A stretch of 64,000 nt of DNA from contig NC_079209.1 in the NCBI RefSeq assembly GCF_026745355.1, positions 21,049,571 to 21,113,570 of the forward strand, in the 5' to 3' direction. The DNA is from Beta vulgaris subsp. vulgaris. Its lineage: Eukaryota > Streptophyta > Magnoliopsida > Caryophyllales > Amaranthaceae. Below are positions 35,910 to 47,560 of this stretch, piece after piece. Every line of letters begins with the position of its first letter. Positions within the stretch are counted from its first letter, which is position 1. The notes beneath the pieces are model-generated. The model had not been told where the DNA came from, made no database searches, and worked only from the letters and a program-made list of their open reading frames with translations. The translations under genes and the position numbers were made by a program.

Positions 35910-36990
35910 GTAGATTTGCTTCGTAATACAACATATAGACTAGTTGGAACCAAAATTATCCCTTTTAGGCCATTTCGAGCCTTTTTCTTCCCAAATGAGT
36001 GAAAATGACTTGTTTCATGCTAGTTTAAGTTGTAAACAACTCTAACATATCATATATACTTAGTTTGATGTATTTATAGGTAGATTTGATTGGTACTACA
36101 ACATATAGACTAGTTGGAACCAAAATTAGCCCTTTTAGGCCATTTCGGGTCTTTTTCTTCTCAAATGAATGAAAATGACTTGTTTCATGCTAGTTTAAGT
36201 TGTAAACAACTCTAACATATCATATATACTTAGTTTGATGTATTTATAGGTAGATTTGATTGCCAATACAACATATAGACAAGTTAGGAACCAAAATTAG
36301 CCCTTTTGGGCCATTTCGAGCCTTTTTCTTCCCAAATGAATGAAAATGACTTGTTTCATGCTAGTTTAAGTTGTAAACAACTCTAACATATCATATATAC
36401 TTATTTTGATGTATTTATAGGTAGATTTGATTGGTAATACAACATATAGACAAGTTAGGAACCACAATTAGCCCTTTTAGGCCATTTCGGGCCTTTTTCT
36501 TCCCAAATGAATGAAAATGACTTGTTTCATGCTAGTTTAAGTTGTAAACACCTCTAACATATCATATATACTTAGTTTGATGTATTTATAGGTAGCTTTG
36601 CTTGGTAATACAACATATAGACTAGTTGGAACCAAAATTAGCCCTTTTAGGCCATTTCGGGCCTTTTTCTTCCCAAATGGATGAAAATGACTTGTTTCAT
36701 GCTAGTTTAAGTTGTAAACAACTCTAACATATCATATATACTTAGTTTGATGTATTTATAGGTAGATTTGATTGCTAATACAACATATAGACAAGTTAGG
36801 AACCAAAATTAGCACTTTTGGGCCATTTCGGGCCTTTTTCTTCCCAAATGATTGAAAATGACTTGTTTCATGCTAGTTTAAGTTGTAAACACCTCTAACA
36901 TATCATATATACTTAGTTTCATGTATTTATAAGTAGATTTGATTGGTAACACAACATATAGACTAGTTGGAACCAAAATTAGTCATTTTA
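35910..36990 (+). repeat. 170-bp tandem array, right part
   Basis: The array resumes in register after CACTA-2. Units start at about 36040, 36210, 36381, 36552, 36722 and 36893. It stops about 20 bases before the acceptor GAAAAACAG (37008). Removing CACTA-2 leaves about eleven units. Confidence 0.93.
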
Positions 36991-38095
36991 GCCTATTTTG
37001 AAAAACAGATAATGTTTCACATTCCCGACGAGGTTCGATACAAGAAGTTGTACTTGTCTGCTGTTAACGTTAGATGCAGGGATTTTAAGAGCAAATTGGT
37101 ATCTGGTTGGATAACAATGACGAGAGTTAGATCAAAGAAAGAGAAGTTAGGTGATAGTCCGCCAGACGTATACAAGCACTTCAAGAAGGAGGATTGGGCC
37201 ACTTTCAAAGAAAAGATGATGTCAAATCATGCTATAGTAAGCTTATATTCTAATTATTAACTTGGTTTTATTGATTTAAATAATATTATACTAACTTAAT
37301 GCATTTTTTTATTTTACAGAAAAGGCGCTTGAGAGCGCAAAGAAGAACACACATCATCACCACTTAGGTCAGAGGAGTTATGGAGATGCTAGAGAGTTGT
37401 GGAGGCAGGAGAAATTTGGTCCACCTAGTTTTGATTCTGGATCGTCTTCTAGTACACCATCCTCCTCGATGTCCTCGAGTTTTAACCGGGGTGATGATTG
37501 GTGGTGCGCGATGCATAAGAAAGATCCTATTACTAAACAGAGGTTCATTCCAGAGAGCAGCTGACAAATACGTATGTATATCATTATAATTAACTTTTAG
37601 TTTGACATGAATATTTTTTCATTTGTTAACTACGTTATTACTGTTAACTTGCTTTTTGGGCAGTTGGAGTATAAGGAGAAGCAAGCCAAGGGCGAGTTCA
37701 TTCCGGTTCGTAACAGAGACGCCCTTTTTATGGCTCTTGGAGAGAAACCAGATTATTCGGGTCGCTGTTATGGTTTTGGGGGCGTTAATGTTGGCTATAC
37801 CAAGGCTTTTGGGCATGTACCTTGTACGCACTATAGGAGATCGATGAAGGAACAAGAGGAGGCACTCATACAGAAAATGAGTGAAAGGTGGAGGGAGGAC
37901 ATTGCCACATATATGCAGAATGTGATGATTTCACCTACACATCCATCTACCGGGCCATATTCTTCACCATCTGGTGGGCCATCACCTTCTCATGTACAGC
38001 CACCTACTCAGCCACCTACTCAGTGACCTGGGCTGTATCATTTTTTCCCTTCACCATTTGCTGTGCCATCTCCTACACAGCCGACTCAGCCTCCT

Positions 38096-38285
38096 ATTCC
38101 ACCATCTGCTTCACCATTTGCTGGGCCATATTCTGGGCCATCTCCTGGGCCATATCCTGGGCCACCTCTTGGGCCATCTCCTGGCCATATCTTGGGCCAT
38201 CTCCTGGGCCATCTCCTGGGCCATATCTTGGGCCATCTCCTGGGCCACCTCTTGGGCCATCTCCCGGGCCATCTCCTGAGGTAGC
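38096..38285 (+). repeat. 12-base GGGCCATCTCCT coding repeat (Gly-Pro-Ser-Pro)
   Basis: About fifteen imperfect copies of TCTGGGCCATCT/CCTGGGCCATAT-like units lie within the second gene of CACTA-1. In one frame they read GPSPGPSPGP. The length varies between neighbouring units, which fits replication slippage in a linker between the En/Spm-type region and the protease. Confidence 0.8.
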
Positions 38286-41200
38286 TGCTTCACAGCCCAC
38301 TCAGCTACGTACTCCATTATCTGGATCAGACACTCATTCTCCTCAGCTGAAGGTACATATAATTATTATATATACATGTGCTTTATACAAAAAATAATCT
38401 TATATACATGTCCTTTATACAAATAATTATCATATTTACATGTGTGTTTTATTCAAATAATATCAATATTACGTGTTGTTGTTAGGACGAGGTTCCATGT
38501 CAATTGTATTTGGTAGATCCAACTAGTGGAGAGACTTGTCTAGTGGCATATGCATATTCTTATGCTTTTGATGAGACCACTACAGTTCATGGGTCTAGAA
38601 TGATGAATGATCACCTGAAAGTGTAAATTCATCGAATTATAGAGAAATATGGTCATTTGCCACTACCTGTTCCTGTCCCTGCATATGGGATCGACACTAC
38701 AGCTACTGCTTTGGGTACTTGGGTGCAATTTAGCACAAATGTTAAGTGATGAGGTAATTGTTCATATAGGCCTCCAATTTTGTAAAAATAATAGCTTTCA
38801 ATTTAAAAATTTCATAATCTTATGCGCGTTTTGAAAAATAATTATTAGGTTACACCGACACCTAAAAAACAAAAAGGGATTTCGGGGAGGTTGTTAGATC
38901 TTCTAGCCAGTTGCATTCATCAGCCGGTTCGGCTTCTCAGTTTAGTCTAGTTATCAACGATCGATCGTTCTTGGACTCCCTTACTGAGGACTGCAGGGAG
39001 TTAGCAGATACGCTTGCCCTTGCCGTCGCAGACGATGATGCTGTTGGTGTTACCTTGCCGAGATCCTTGTTCCATTATTTGACAGATGATGGCACCGCTT
39101 TTCTGACCAAGGAGGATATTGGTCAGTTTTTGAGAGGAGAAATGATTAATATTTCTATTATCCAAGTGTACATGAGGTAACAATAATCAAAGTTATGTTT
39201 TTTTTTAACATTTAATTATATGGTAGTTGTATTTTTCAAATATAGTTTACTTTTGCCAATTTTTAGGGCTACGCAGTCGGACTTGGATGGATTTGGGGAT
39301 TCTATTGGACGTGTTTGTTGGATGTGTCCGCAAAGCACCGTTATGGAGTCGCATTCATCATCGGAGGAGGTAACAAAGTACATTGTGCATGCTATGGTTG
39401 GATGTGTCGATGTAAATGCTAGTATCATGTTCGCGCCAATCTTTCAAGAGTAATATTCTTTCTTAATATCTACAAATATTTATTGTTGCAGGATATGTGA
39501 TTTTTCAAGTAATTATTGTTGTTTAATCTTTCAATAGCCAACATTGGATGCTCCTTGTCATATGTCCCTTGCCTGGGATAGTTTATATCTTCGATTCTGC
39601 CAGCTATCACAAACAGCGGAAGTTAAAGCTTAAATTGCCTATGATAGCGTAAGTTGATATATGTTTGATATACTTTATATGAATTGAGATGGTAACATTC
39701 CACAATTAAGGACTAAATCAAACAATGTTGTGTTATCTATTGCTTTTAGGAGGTTTCGGATGAGCGGCCACAGAGTTCATCGAGAGAAGCTTTTGTGGAA
39801 ATATGTTGAGGTATGTATTGATCGAATTGCTTGATTCAATTTAAAGCTTACTTTATTCTCATTATGCGGTAATTTTTCTCATTTTCTTATAACTTTTGAT
39901 AAAGTGCCCGCAACAACAAGGAGGCACGGAGTGCGGTTATTTTGTGATGCGGTACATTTTTGACGTACTCGCTTCATATTTTGGTTCGTTGGATATGGAC
40001 AAAGTAAGTTTATATAATTATTCATTTCATATTTAATATATTTTAACTATTTGATGCTAACTTTGGTAAATTATTTTCAGGTTGCTCAAACCTTTACCAA
40101 AGATCCTTATACGGAGGATCAAATCAATGAGGTGAAGAATAAGTGGGCAAGATACTTTGTTGATGAGTGCATTGCGTAGGTTAGTTAGTTTATGTTAATA
40201 TTCTTTTTTTTGTTCCAACTTTAGACGAACATATCCATTATTGCAACTTGTACAACCAACTTTGTAGTGATGGATTATCATGATATATATATGTTGGATT
40301 GCGCTAAATATTTTTGTTGGATTATTATGGAATTGTATTTATGATGTTGGTTGGGTTGAATATGATGTTGGTTGTTGGCTTGAATATTGGATGATGTATG
40401 TTGGAGATCATGGTGGTTGTTTGATGGATTTTGGATTTGCTTGGATGGTGGATTCGGAGATGTTATTGGTTGTTGTACATGTTAATTAAGTCCCTATGGG
40501 TTTATCCAATTTACAAACGGAGCTCTGCCGAAATTTATGCAGAAAATTTATTAGCATATTGCTGCATAGCTTCATCAAGGTGGCATATATAGCTTCCTCA
40601 TCACTAATATATAACAAAAAAAATTAAAAAAAAAAGGTAATATTGATGCGGTTCTGGGCCGAGAAACCGCAGCAATATTACCTTTCAGCAGCCACATATT
40701 TCACCACAAATTTTAATATTGTTGCGGTTTGGCCTTTAAAACCGCAGCAATATTTGTTTATATTGCTGCGGTTTAAAACCGCAGCAATATTATTAATACC
40801 TATTGTTGCGCCCTTAATTGCTGCGCGCCCAAATCCGCAGCAATATGGCACTTTTTAACCGCAGCAAGTAGCATTTATTCTACTAGTGTTGAAAATAGTC
40901 TTACAATTTGTGTTGCTTGTTGCAGTGAAGAGATCTTAAGCTGGATGAAGTCTTCTTCTCTATACCTCGGAGTGAGATTTGGACAATTGCTTCTGAGACT
41001 GAGATGTTTGAATCAGTTTTAGATAATTGGGCAAGAATATTGAATATCAACGAACTCAATCTCTCTTCCCCTCGAAAAAAGTTTTACTTTACTTCTTCTC
41101 AAGGTGTAAGAACTTTTTTGTAATATATTTTTATGTTGTTGAATTCTTTATCTTTGCATGCATTATTCATCATAATATGAGTTCTTATGTTGCAGGCTGC

Positions 41201-41389
41201 ATTAATCCATGTGCTTGAAGATCAAACTGATGCTAAACGCATTGATGATTTGCTCGCATGTTGGAAGCATCAAATTGAAGAGTTGAATAACATTTCAAAA
41301 TTGGATGCTGGTGTTGAATTGGTGAGACAAATTCGGTTTTTGAAATTATGATGAAGGCCTTTCTTAGTATAAATTGAGAAATATATAGT

Positions 41390-41771
41390 GTGTTTGTATA
41401 TGATATATTGATTTTAGATATCATATAGTGGATTTGTTTATGATATAGTGTGTGTTAAAATGATATGGTGTGCGTTAAAATGATATAGTGTATGTTAAAA
41501 TGATATAGTGTATATTAAAATGATATAGTGTATGTTAAAATGATATAGTGTGTTTTTGATATGATATAGTGTATGTTAAAATGATATAGTGTATATTGAT
41601 ATGATATAGTGTGTTTTTGATATGATATAGTGTATATTGATATGATATAGTGTGTTTTTGATATGATATAGTGTGTTAAAATGATATAGTGTATGTTAAA
41701 ATGATATAGTGTGCTTTAAAATGATATAGTGTGCGTGGAAATGATATAGTGTATGTTAAAATGATATAGTG
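41390..41771. repeat. 20-bp minisatellite in a third intron of the outer gene
   Basis: The GATATAGTGTATGTTAAAAT unit recurs about 19 times after the donor at 41322, with variants such as GATATAGTGTGTTTTTGATAT. CACTA-3 has inserted in the array. Confidence 0.9.
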
Positions 41772-42423
41772 TCTCACTACAAAAAAATTGGCTATAGAGG
41801 CACATCATCTGGCTGAGTTGCCTCTGAAACCCCCTTTTAGCATCACATAAACATAGTTGCCTCTAAATTATATGGTTTTTAGTGTCAAATATATTCTGGT
41901 GCCTCTAAAGATACATTTCAGCATCAGATGTATGTTGGTTGCCTCTAAAACCATGTTTTTAGCATCACATGAATATTGGTTGTCTCTAAATCCATATTTT
42001 AGCATCACATAAATTTAGTTGTTTCTAAAACCATTTTTTTTAGCATCAACTGTAGTTAGTTGTCTCTAAAGCCATGTATTTAGAGTCTCGTGAATTTAGT
42101 TGTCTCTAAAGCCATTTGTTTTAGCATTAATTGTAGTTAGTTGTCTCTAAAACCATGTATTTAGCGTCACATGAATTTAGTTGTCTCTAAAGCCATTTTT
42201 TTAGCATCCAGTGTAGTTAGCTATCTCTAAAGCCATGTATTTAGCATCCCATGAATTTAGTTGTCACCATAGCCCTTAATTTTAGCATCAAATGTAGTTA
42301 GTTGTCTTTAAAGCCATGTATTTAGTGTCACATGAATTTAGTTGTCTCTATAGCCATTTTTTTCGGCATCACATAGATTATTGTTGCATCTAAAGATATT
42401 TTTTAGTCCCAATTGAATTGTGG

Positions 42424-44090
42424 TTGGAGCGGAACTAACATTTTGAAGTTGACTTATTTTATATTTCTAAGATTATTGCAAAAAGAGAAATAAAAAAAAA
42501 GGAGAAAGAAGTCATGGAAAGTCGAATATTTAAACTGTAATCTCAAATATTCTCAACCTAGAAAATGGGAAAATCTTAAAACAAACAATAAACATTAGTC
42601 CAAATCTTACAACAAACAAGGAGAAAAAAAGAAAGAAGGCATGCGTAACGTAAGAAACACATGTGCTAAATATCCTGCAACTTTAAAATGAGAAACCTAA
42701 GAAACACCTGTGCTACATATCCTGCAACTTTTGATTAACAAGACAAAGTATATGTGATATCAAAAAGCTTTTTAGCAGGTAACGTCCATATAAAGTGTTA
42801 GAGAACTGCACTACACCAATGTTGTGTGTATGGAGTACTGCAAAAGTTAGATCATCAAATCCAAACTTCCTGACCTTATTTCAAAGACAGTTGTTTTGAG
42901 CATATAGGCAAATCCTCTTATGTAATTATTGGGGAAATATACACTTCAGCTTAGGAAAAATGCAGCTTGCTAAGTTACCTGGACACTTATGTCTAAAGAA
43001 AGTCGCCTGTAAATTTAAAGATCTATCTATTGTGTCAATCTACTATAACCCAAAAGTTGTGTACTCTAATCTTCGGGGCAATACTCTAGTAACATTAATG
43101 CCATGTGAGCAAGTTAGCAGCAAAAAAAGGACACTCTACTGCCATGAGAACAACATCAGTAGATCAACAGCAGCACAACAAACAGAAGAATAACAACAGC
43201 AGCAGATCAACAACATCAGAACAACGGAAGCATAACAGCAGCACAACAAACAGAAGAATAACAGCAGCAGCAGATCAACAACATCAGAACAACAGAAGCA
43301 TAACAGCAGCAGCAGAACAGCAGCATAACAGCAGCAGCAGAACAACAGCCCCTACAAAACAACACCTCCATGCCTTCAGCCCCTCTCTTTAAAATGAGAA
43401 ACCTAAGAAACACCTGTGCTACATCATAAACCCGACAAAGCCAATTATTGGAGAGCCCCAAACTAATTTTTATCCAAACTGATTTTTATCCAAACCCTTC
43501 ACAGAAAGTATATATGAACTTGATTTTTATCCAAACCCTTGATTTTTATCCAAACCCTTCACAGAAAGTATATATGAACTTGAACACAGAATATATGAAC
43601 TTGAACCATTAGTAATGGAAAAAAACCAGTATATGAACCACTAACAAAACCATAATCCTTAGAACACAAACCCATAATAACCACTAACAAAACCATAATC
43701 CTTAGAACACAATAACCATTATTATTGGAAAAAAACCAGTATATGAACTTGAACACATAATATATAAAAACCAGTATATGAACTTCAACTTGAACAGCAG
43801 CAGATCAACATCAGCTGAACAACAGAAGCCTAACAGCAGCAGCAGAACAACAACAGCCTAACAGCAGCAGCAGAACAACAACAGCATAGCAGCAGCAGCA
43901 GAACAACAGCAGCATAGCAGCAGCAGAACAACAGCAGCATAGCAGCATAGCAGCATAGCAGCAGAACAACAGCAACATAGCACCATAGCAGCATTGCAGC
44001 AGAATAACCATTATTATAGAGTCACCAATGATTTTTTTTAAAAAAAAAGAAAAGATAAGGAGAAACCTGGGTCCACCTTTAATACTGATA
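42424..44090. repeat. Non-coding part of CACTA-3 with AGCAGCAGCAGAACAACA arrays
   Basis: Two AGC/AAC-rich arrays (about 43155-43345 and 43795-44005) consist of irregular CAGCAGCAGAACAACAGCAT units. Between them, TTTTTATCCAAACCCTTCAC is repeated at 43473-43565. Open frames on both strands (poly-Gln, poly-Cys/Leu) are artefacts. Confidence 0.75.
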
Positions 44091-46554
44091 TCTAAAAAAT
44101 ATCTTTAATCTTCAGCATCCTTGTGTTTTTTCTCATACTTTTGAATTAGCTCTTCCTCATCCTCTTCATCGGTCCACTGTCATAAGTATTAATACAGAAG
44201 TTAATATTTGTAATTGTTAATAATGCACATGTGTTAATCTATTTTGCATTAAATTAAAGGTATAATCTATGACATACCACATCCATATTGAGATCGGACA
44301 TGTTGTATCAAGCCAAATTCATGAAGGCTTCTAGGGCGCGTTCCATAAGTCTAGATTTCTTTTCGAGGCCTCTCACTGTATTACTTAGAGCTTCGTTCTT
44401 CTCCTTAACCTCGTTTGCTTCCTTCTTTGCCTCACTAACTTCATTTTTGGATGCTTCAGCCTCTTTGCGAAACTTTTCTCCTTCACTAAATGACCCAAAT
44501 AATGATGTCACTCAGGGACTTATCCCTTTTTGTCGATCACGTGCACTTGGCTTGCGTTTTGGCTTAACTGTTGCATAGATTTCTTCATCAGTCATTTTTG
44601 TTTCTGAAGTGTTTCGTTGCTCAACTAGCTGCTTAATTTCATTCTGCAGTAACGAGAGAAGATCTTGTCAAGTAGGAATATACTTTCAAATACAACCAAA
44701 AAAAATCCAGTTTGAATAATCGTTACCATGGTGTCATGTGCCGATTGAGTTACAGGTGTTTTGTCGCTTCTAGTATGAGTCTCCTCGTACAATTCCAATA
44801 ATCCTGGCATTACTTTGTCACATTCAAATTGAAGGAATGGCAAACAATAAACCTAAGTAACTATTCCAAAAATTAGGACAGGAATGGTGAAAGAACACAT
44901 GTTACCATATCTTGTGCTTTTTGTGCAAAACTTTTTGTTCCTGCCGTATGTCCGGCATCAAGGTATGACCTATTCTCAATGTTTCTGCGACTCTTTTTCT
45001 ATTAAATTCAAATATAAACAAATTACAATTGTGTGAAATGATAAAAATTGAAAATAAATAAAGAAATCTATGCAATGTACAAGGGTGCATTAACCTGAAA
45101 GTCTGGAGTGCCAAAGTATGATACAAGCCACTCCCAGTTTTTTTCGTCAACACTTGGGGGCCTATCATCTTCTTTCAGTCTGTCGTCATCATTTTCTTCA
45201 GTGTCACAATATTCTCTCTTCAAACGTGCACGAAAATTCCGATACTTCTTGTTCAAAGATGTCATGATATACTTCCTCTTATCTTTTCTTTTCTTTTCAC
45301 GTTCCTCTTGATCTTTAACATCATCCAGCCCAATATCAAATTTGTCCTGCACATGAAAAATGTTCTAATTAGAAAATAAAGTTCGTAAAAGATATTGAAG
45401 AATTATCAATGTTTGTGGAAGTATTGTTCTACCAAAATGAGCTTCCACATCTTCTCCTTATTCTCTTGTGGAACTTGTGAAAATTCTTCAATACGATAAA
45501 GTGGCGCATTCAGAGGATCTCTGACGAGGGAACCACAGTAACTTGACAGCTTAGCTCTGTTGACACCTATTGATTGACCACTGACATCAAAATCTACCTT
45601 TATCTTCTCACCGGGTCTCATTTTAGCCAGTTGTAAATTTCTTGTAGGACCTCTTGGTGTTTTGGTTTTATATTACTTCTTCATTTTTCCCTTTCCTGAC
45701 ATTGTTAATTTGAATAAAAATAAATATTGTCTTAAAAAATAGGCGTAGGGCATGTCTTTAAATAAATGAGCCAACCATACCTGTTTCATTAGATGCCTCC
45801 TTTTCTCCTGTTAGCATGCTTTCGCCTTTCTTCTCCATCGAGCCTTCTGACCCAAATTTCAATTTTCCGTCAAAAAACACACTTTACATTTCAAATCAAT
45901 TCTCTTGGAAGCTAACACATTCATCAATCAAAAAAAGGAAAGAAAGGCAATGGCTCTTTAAACACACCTTCTTGGTCAATTGCTTTTTGGGATTCCCTTG
46001 CATTGATTCCATCACTTTCTCGCTCATGAAATTCACTATCTCCCACATCAGCCTTCCCAATTTCACCGGACTCTTTCATTTCTGTAGAGAAATTAAATAA
46101 TATCAGACACTATAATGCCTAGAAGTACATAAGTTCATTTATCATAGGTATTCTGTTATTAAATCCTATATTTATACATATGGACTAGTATACCTTCATC
46201 GAAGTCCATCTTGTCTTGAACTTCCGCCTCCTGCTGACTAGTGATCGCTGTATTGCAGTGATTTCGCAACTAAGATATTAGAATGAAACTAAATCTAATG
46301 ACTTTCATAAATGGAATAAGTGTGGTTTAAAAGGTGAACCTTTCTTCAAGACTTTGAGGGCTGATGTTAGCTGCACATTTCCCCCTTTGTTTCCTTTCCC
46401 TTGGACGTTTTTGCTCTGCGTCAACAAACAACCGATTGCACCCGGTAAAATGAAGTTCCTTTTCGTCCCCTTATTCGCACAGTCCTTGTTATGTGCCTGC
46501 CATTTTCAAATAGCAAAATGTAGATGCATCTAACTAAAGATCATCTCAGGATGC

Positions 46555-46670
46555 AGAAAACAAGTGTATCAAAAATATATGCAGTTACAAATGTATGCAG
46601 TTACAAGTGTATCAAAAATGTATGCAGTTACAAGTGTATGAACCCTTTATGCAGTTACAAATGTACCAGA
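46555..46670 (+). repeat. ATGCAGTTACAAGTGTATCA tandem repeat
   Basis: Four imperfect copies of a unit ATGCAGTTACAAATGTA(TCAAAAAT). Intronic in the CACTA-3 second gene. Confidence 0.75.
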
Positions 46671-47069
46671 CCTACTAATTTTTCTAACTTCTTCATATAT
46701 CATCTAACTAAGCAACGCACAAAGAATTATTGAAGAAGCACATATACCTCTGCTACTTTTGAAAAGAGGTATAATCTTCTTGCAGAATATGTAGACTTCT
46801 ATGTTCTGACATTTCAGCTTAAAAAACTAGCTGAACATGAGTGTACCACGTAGCAAGTAAGTTTTCTACTAGTGATTCTGCTGTACATACCCTAATTTAT
46901 GATTTGAGTGACTTATGTAATGTGCAACTTTTTCTCGAACTTTTTTATTATTTAGGGTTATGTTCAGGTGCCTCATATATTGCCATGGCCATGTTTATAC
47001 ATTGTTATTTCTTGTTTGCACTTTTAGCAATAGTCTATTGTCCATGCACCTGTGTCCAATTTTAGGATA

Positions 47070-47560
47070 GTGTCCCCCTCCATGCACTGCACTCCCCACA
47101 CTCACTGCACACACCCCCTCCCTGCCCTGTACTCCCCACACTCACTGCACACACCTTCTCCCTGCCCTGCACTCCCCACACTCACTGCACACACTCACTT
47201 CCCAACCTCCCTGTCACTGCACACATTCACTGCTCACTGCCCTCACCCATCTGCCACTCCCCACACTGCCCACTGCACTCACTGCCTACTGCCTCAACTG
47301 CCTGCACTTCCCACCTGCCACTCCCCACCCCCTCCCTACCCTTCCACAACTAATCTCCACCCCTCCCTGCCCTCTCACAGCCACTCCCCACCCCCTCCCT
47401 ACCCTGCCACAACTAATCCCCACCCCTCCCTGCCCTCTCACAGCCACTCCCCACCCTCTTCCTACCCTGCCACAACTAATCCCCACCCCTCCCTGCCCTC
47501 TCACAGCCACTCCCACCCCCTCAATACCCTCCCTACCTTGTCCTCCCTTCCTTGTCACAC
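47070..47560 (+). repeat. C-rich tandem repeats inside a CACTA-3 intron
   Basis: First CTCCCCACACTCACTGCACA units (47090-47280), then three copies of a unit of about 60 bases starting CCACTCCCCACC and containing CCACAACTAATC (47300-47530). Strong strand asymmetry: the minus strand is G-rich. The plus-strand 170-codon frame here is a product of composition. Confidence 0.85.

Larger units (their letters stand above)
26050..40179 (+). pseudogene. CACTA-1 second gene: Ptta/En/Spm-type region plus Ulp1 cysteine protease domain
   Basis: Exons run from ATG 26050 through WRAKYGVWIGLSIRKL (to 26685) and a 10.3-kb intron (26686-37008). They continue with MFHIPDEVRYKKL and WRQEKFGPPS, typical of plant Ptta/En/Spm proteins, then a Pro/Gly repeat. 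The last five exons (39267-40179) join without a frame break into a C48 (Ulp1) domain. It has FQDQHWMLLVICP (catalytic His at 39542-39544), IYIFDSA-like IVYIFDSA (Asp), and CPQQQGGTECGYFVMRY (Gln and Cys, Cys at 39932-39934). Ulp1 enzymes cleave SUMO-like modifiers; in CACTA and MULE proteins the substrate is unknown. Upstream defects are TAG at 26122-26124, TAA at 38624-38626 and frame changes near 38024, 38745 and 38890. The protease part looks better preserved than the rest. Confidence 0.75.
21199..40888 (+). mobile_element. CACTA-1: complete 19.7-kb CACTA (En/Spm) element
   Basis: Starts CACTAGTAGAATAGATGCTA and ends with the near-complement finishing CTACTAGTG. A 3-bp duplication TTG flanks it (21196-21198, 40889-40891). 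Subterminal regions at 21210-21430 and 40640-40870 carry repeated GCAGCAATAT / GCTGCGGTTT motifs on both strands, as expected for transposase binding. It contains a TNP2-like gene and a second gene ending in a Ulp1-type protease, both on the plus strand, and hosts CACTA-2 in an intron. Without CACTA-2 it is about 11.2 kb. Confidence 0.93.
11542..41321 (+). pseudogene. Outer gene: plant Ulp1-associated transposon-type protein (N-terminal half), split by insertions
   Basis: Exons seen: 11542-11653, 12516-13800, 14715-14884 continuing at 20800-21198 after the MULE, about 40915-41105 after CACTA-1, and 41196-41321. Donor and acceptor sites are visible for most introns. The translation has the layout I associate with plant proteins that carry a C-terminal Ulp1 protease domain in transposons: VTEIGFGSLLDLN, WLVERFDG, then a hydrophobic LYLLFAFSSF and later GCIILLQLIYF. 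The Ulp1 domain itself would lie to the right, beyond CACTA-3, and is not in view. The coding exons contain single-base frameshifts near 12801, 13190, 13326, 13615 and 14860, all at homopolymers. The phase of the first intron also does not fit. The family call is from pattern memory and is moderately sure; a different plant transposon protein is possible. Confidence 0.5.

Noticed and set aside
26694..36990. Regular direct repeats suggestive of a CRISPR array
   Set aside because: Units are 170 bp and contiguous with no unique spacers, in a plant intron.
38094..38317. Minus-strand frames of alternating Met-Ala-Gln-Glu or Trp-Pro
   Set aside because: Shadows of the 12-base Gly-Pro-Ser-Pro repeat.
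43105..44011. Poly-Gln/Asn and poly-Cys/Leu frames
   Set aside because: Both strands of AGC/AAC microsatellite arrays; periodicity explains the open frames.
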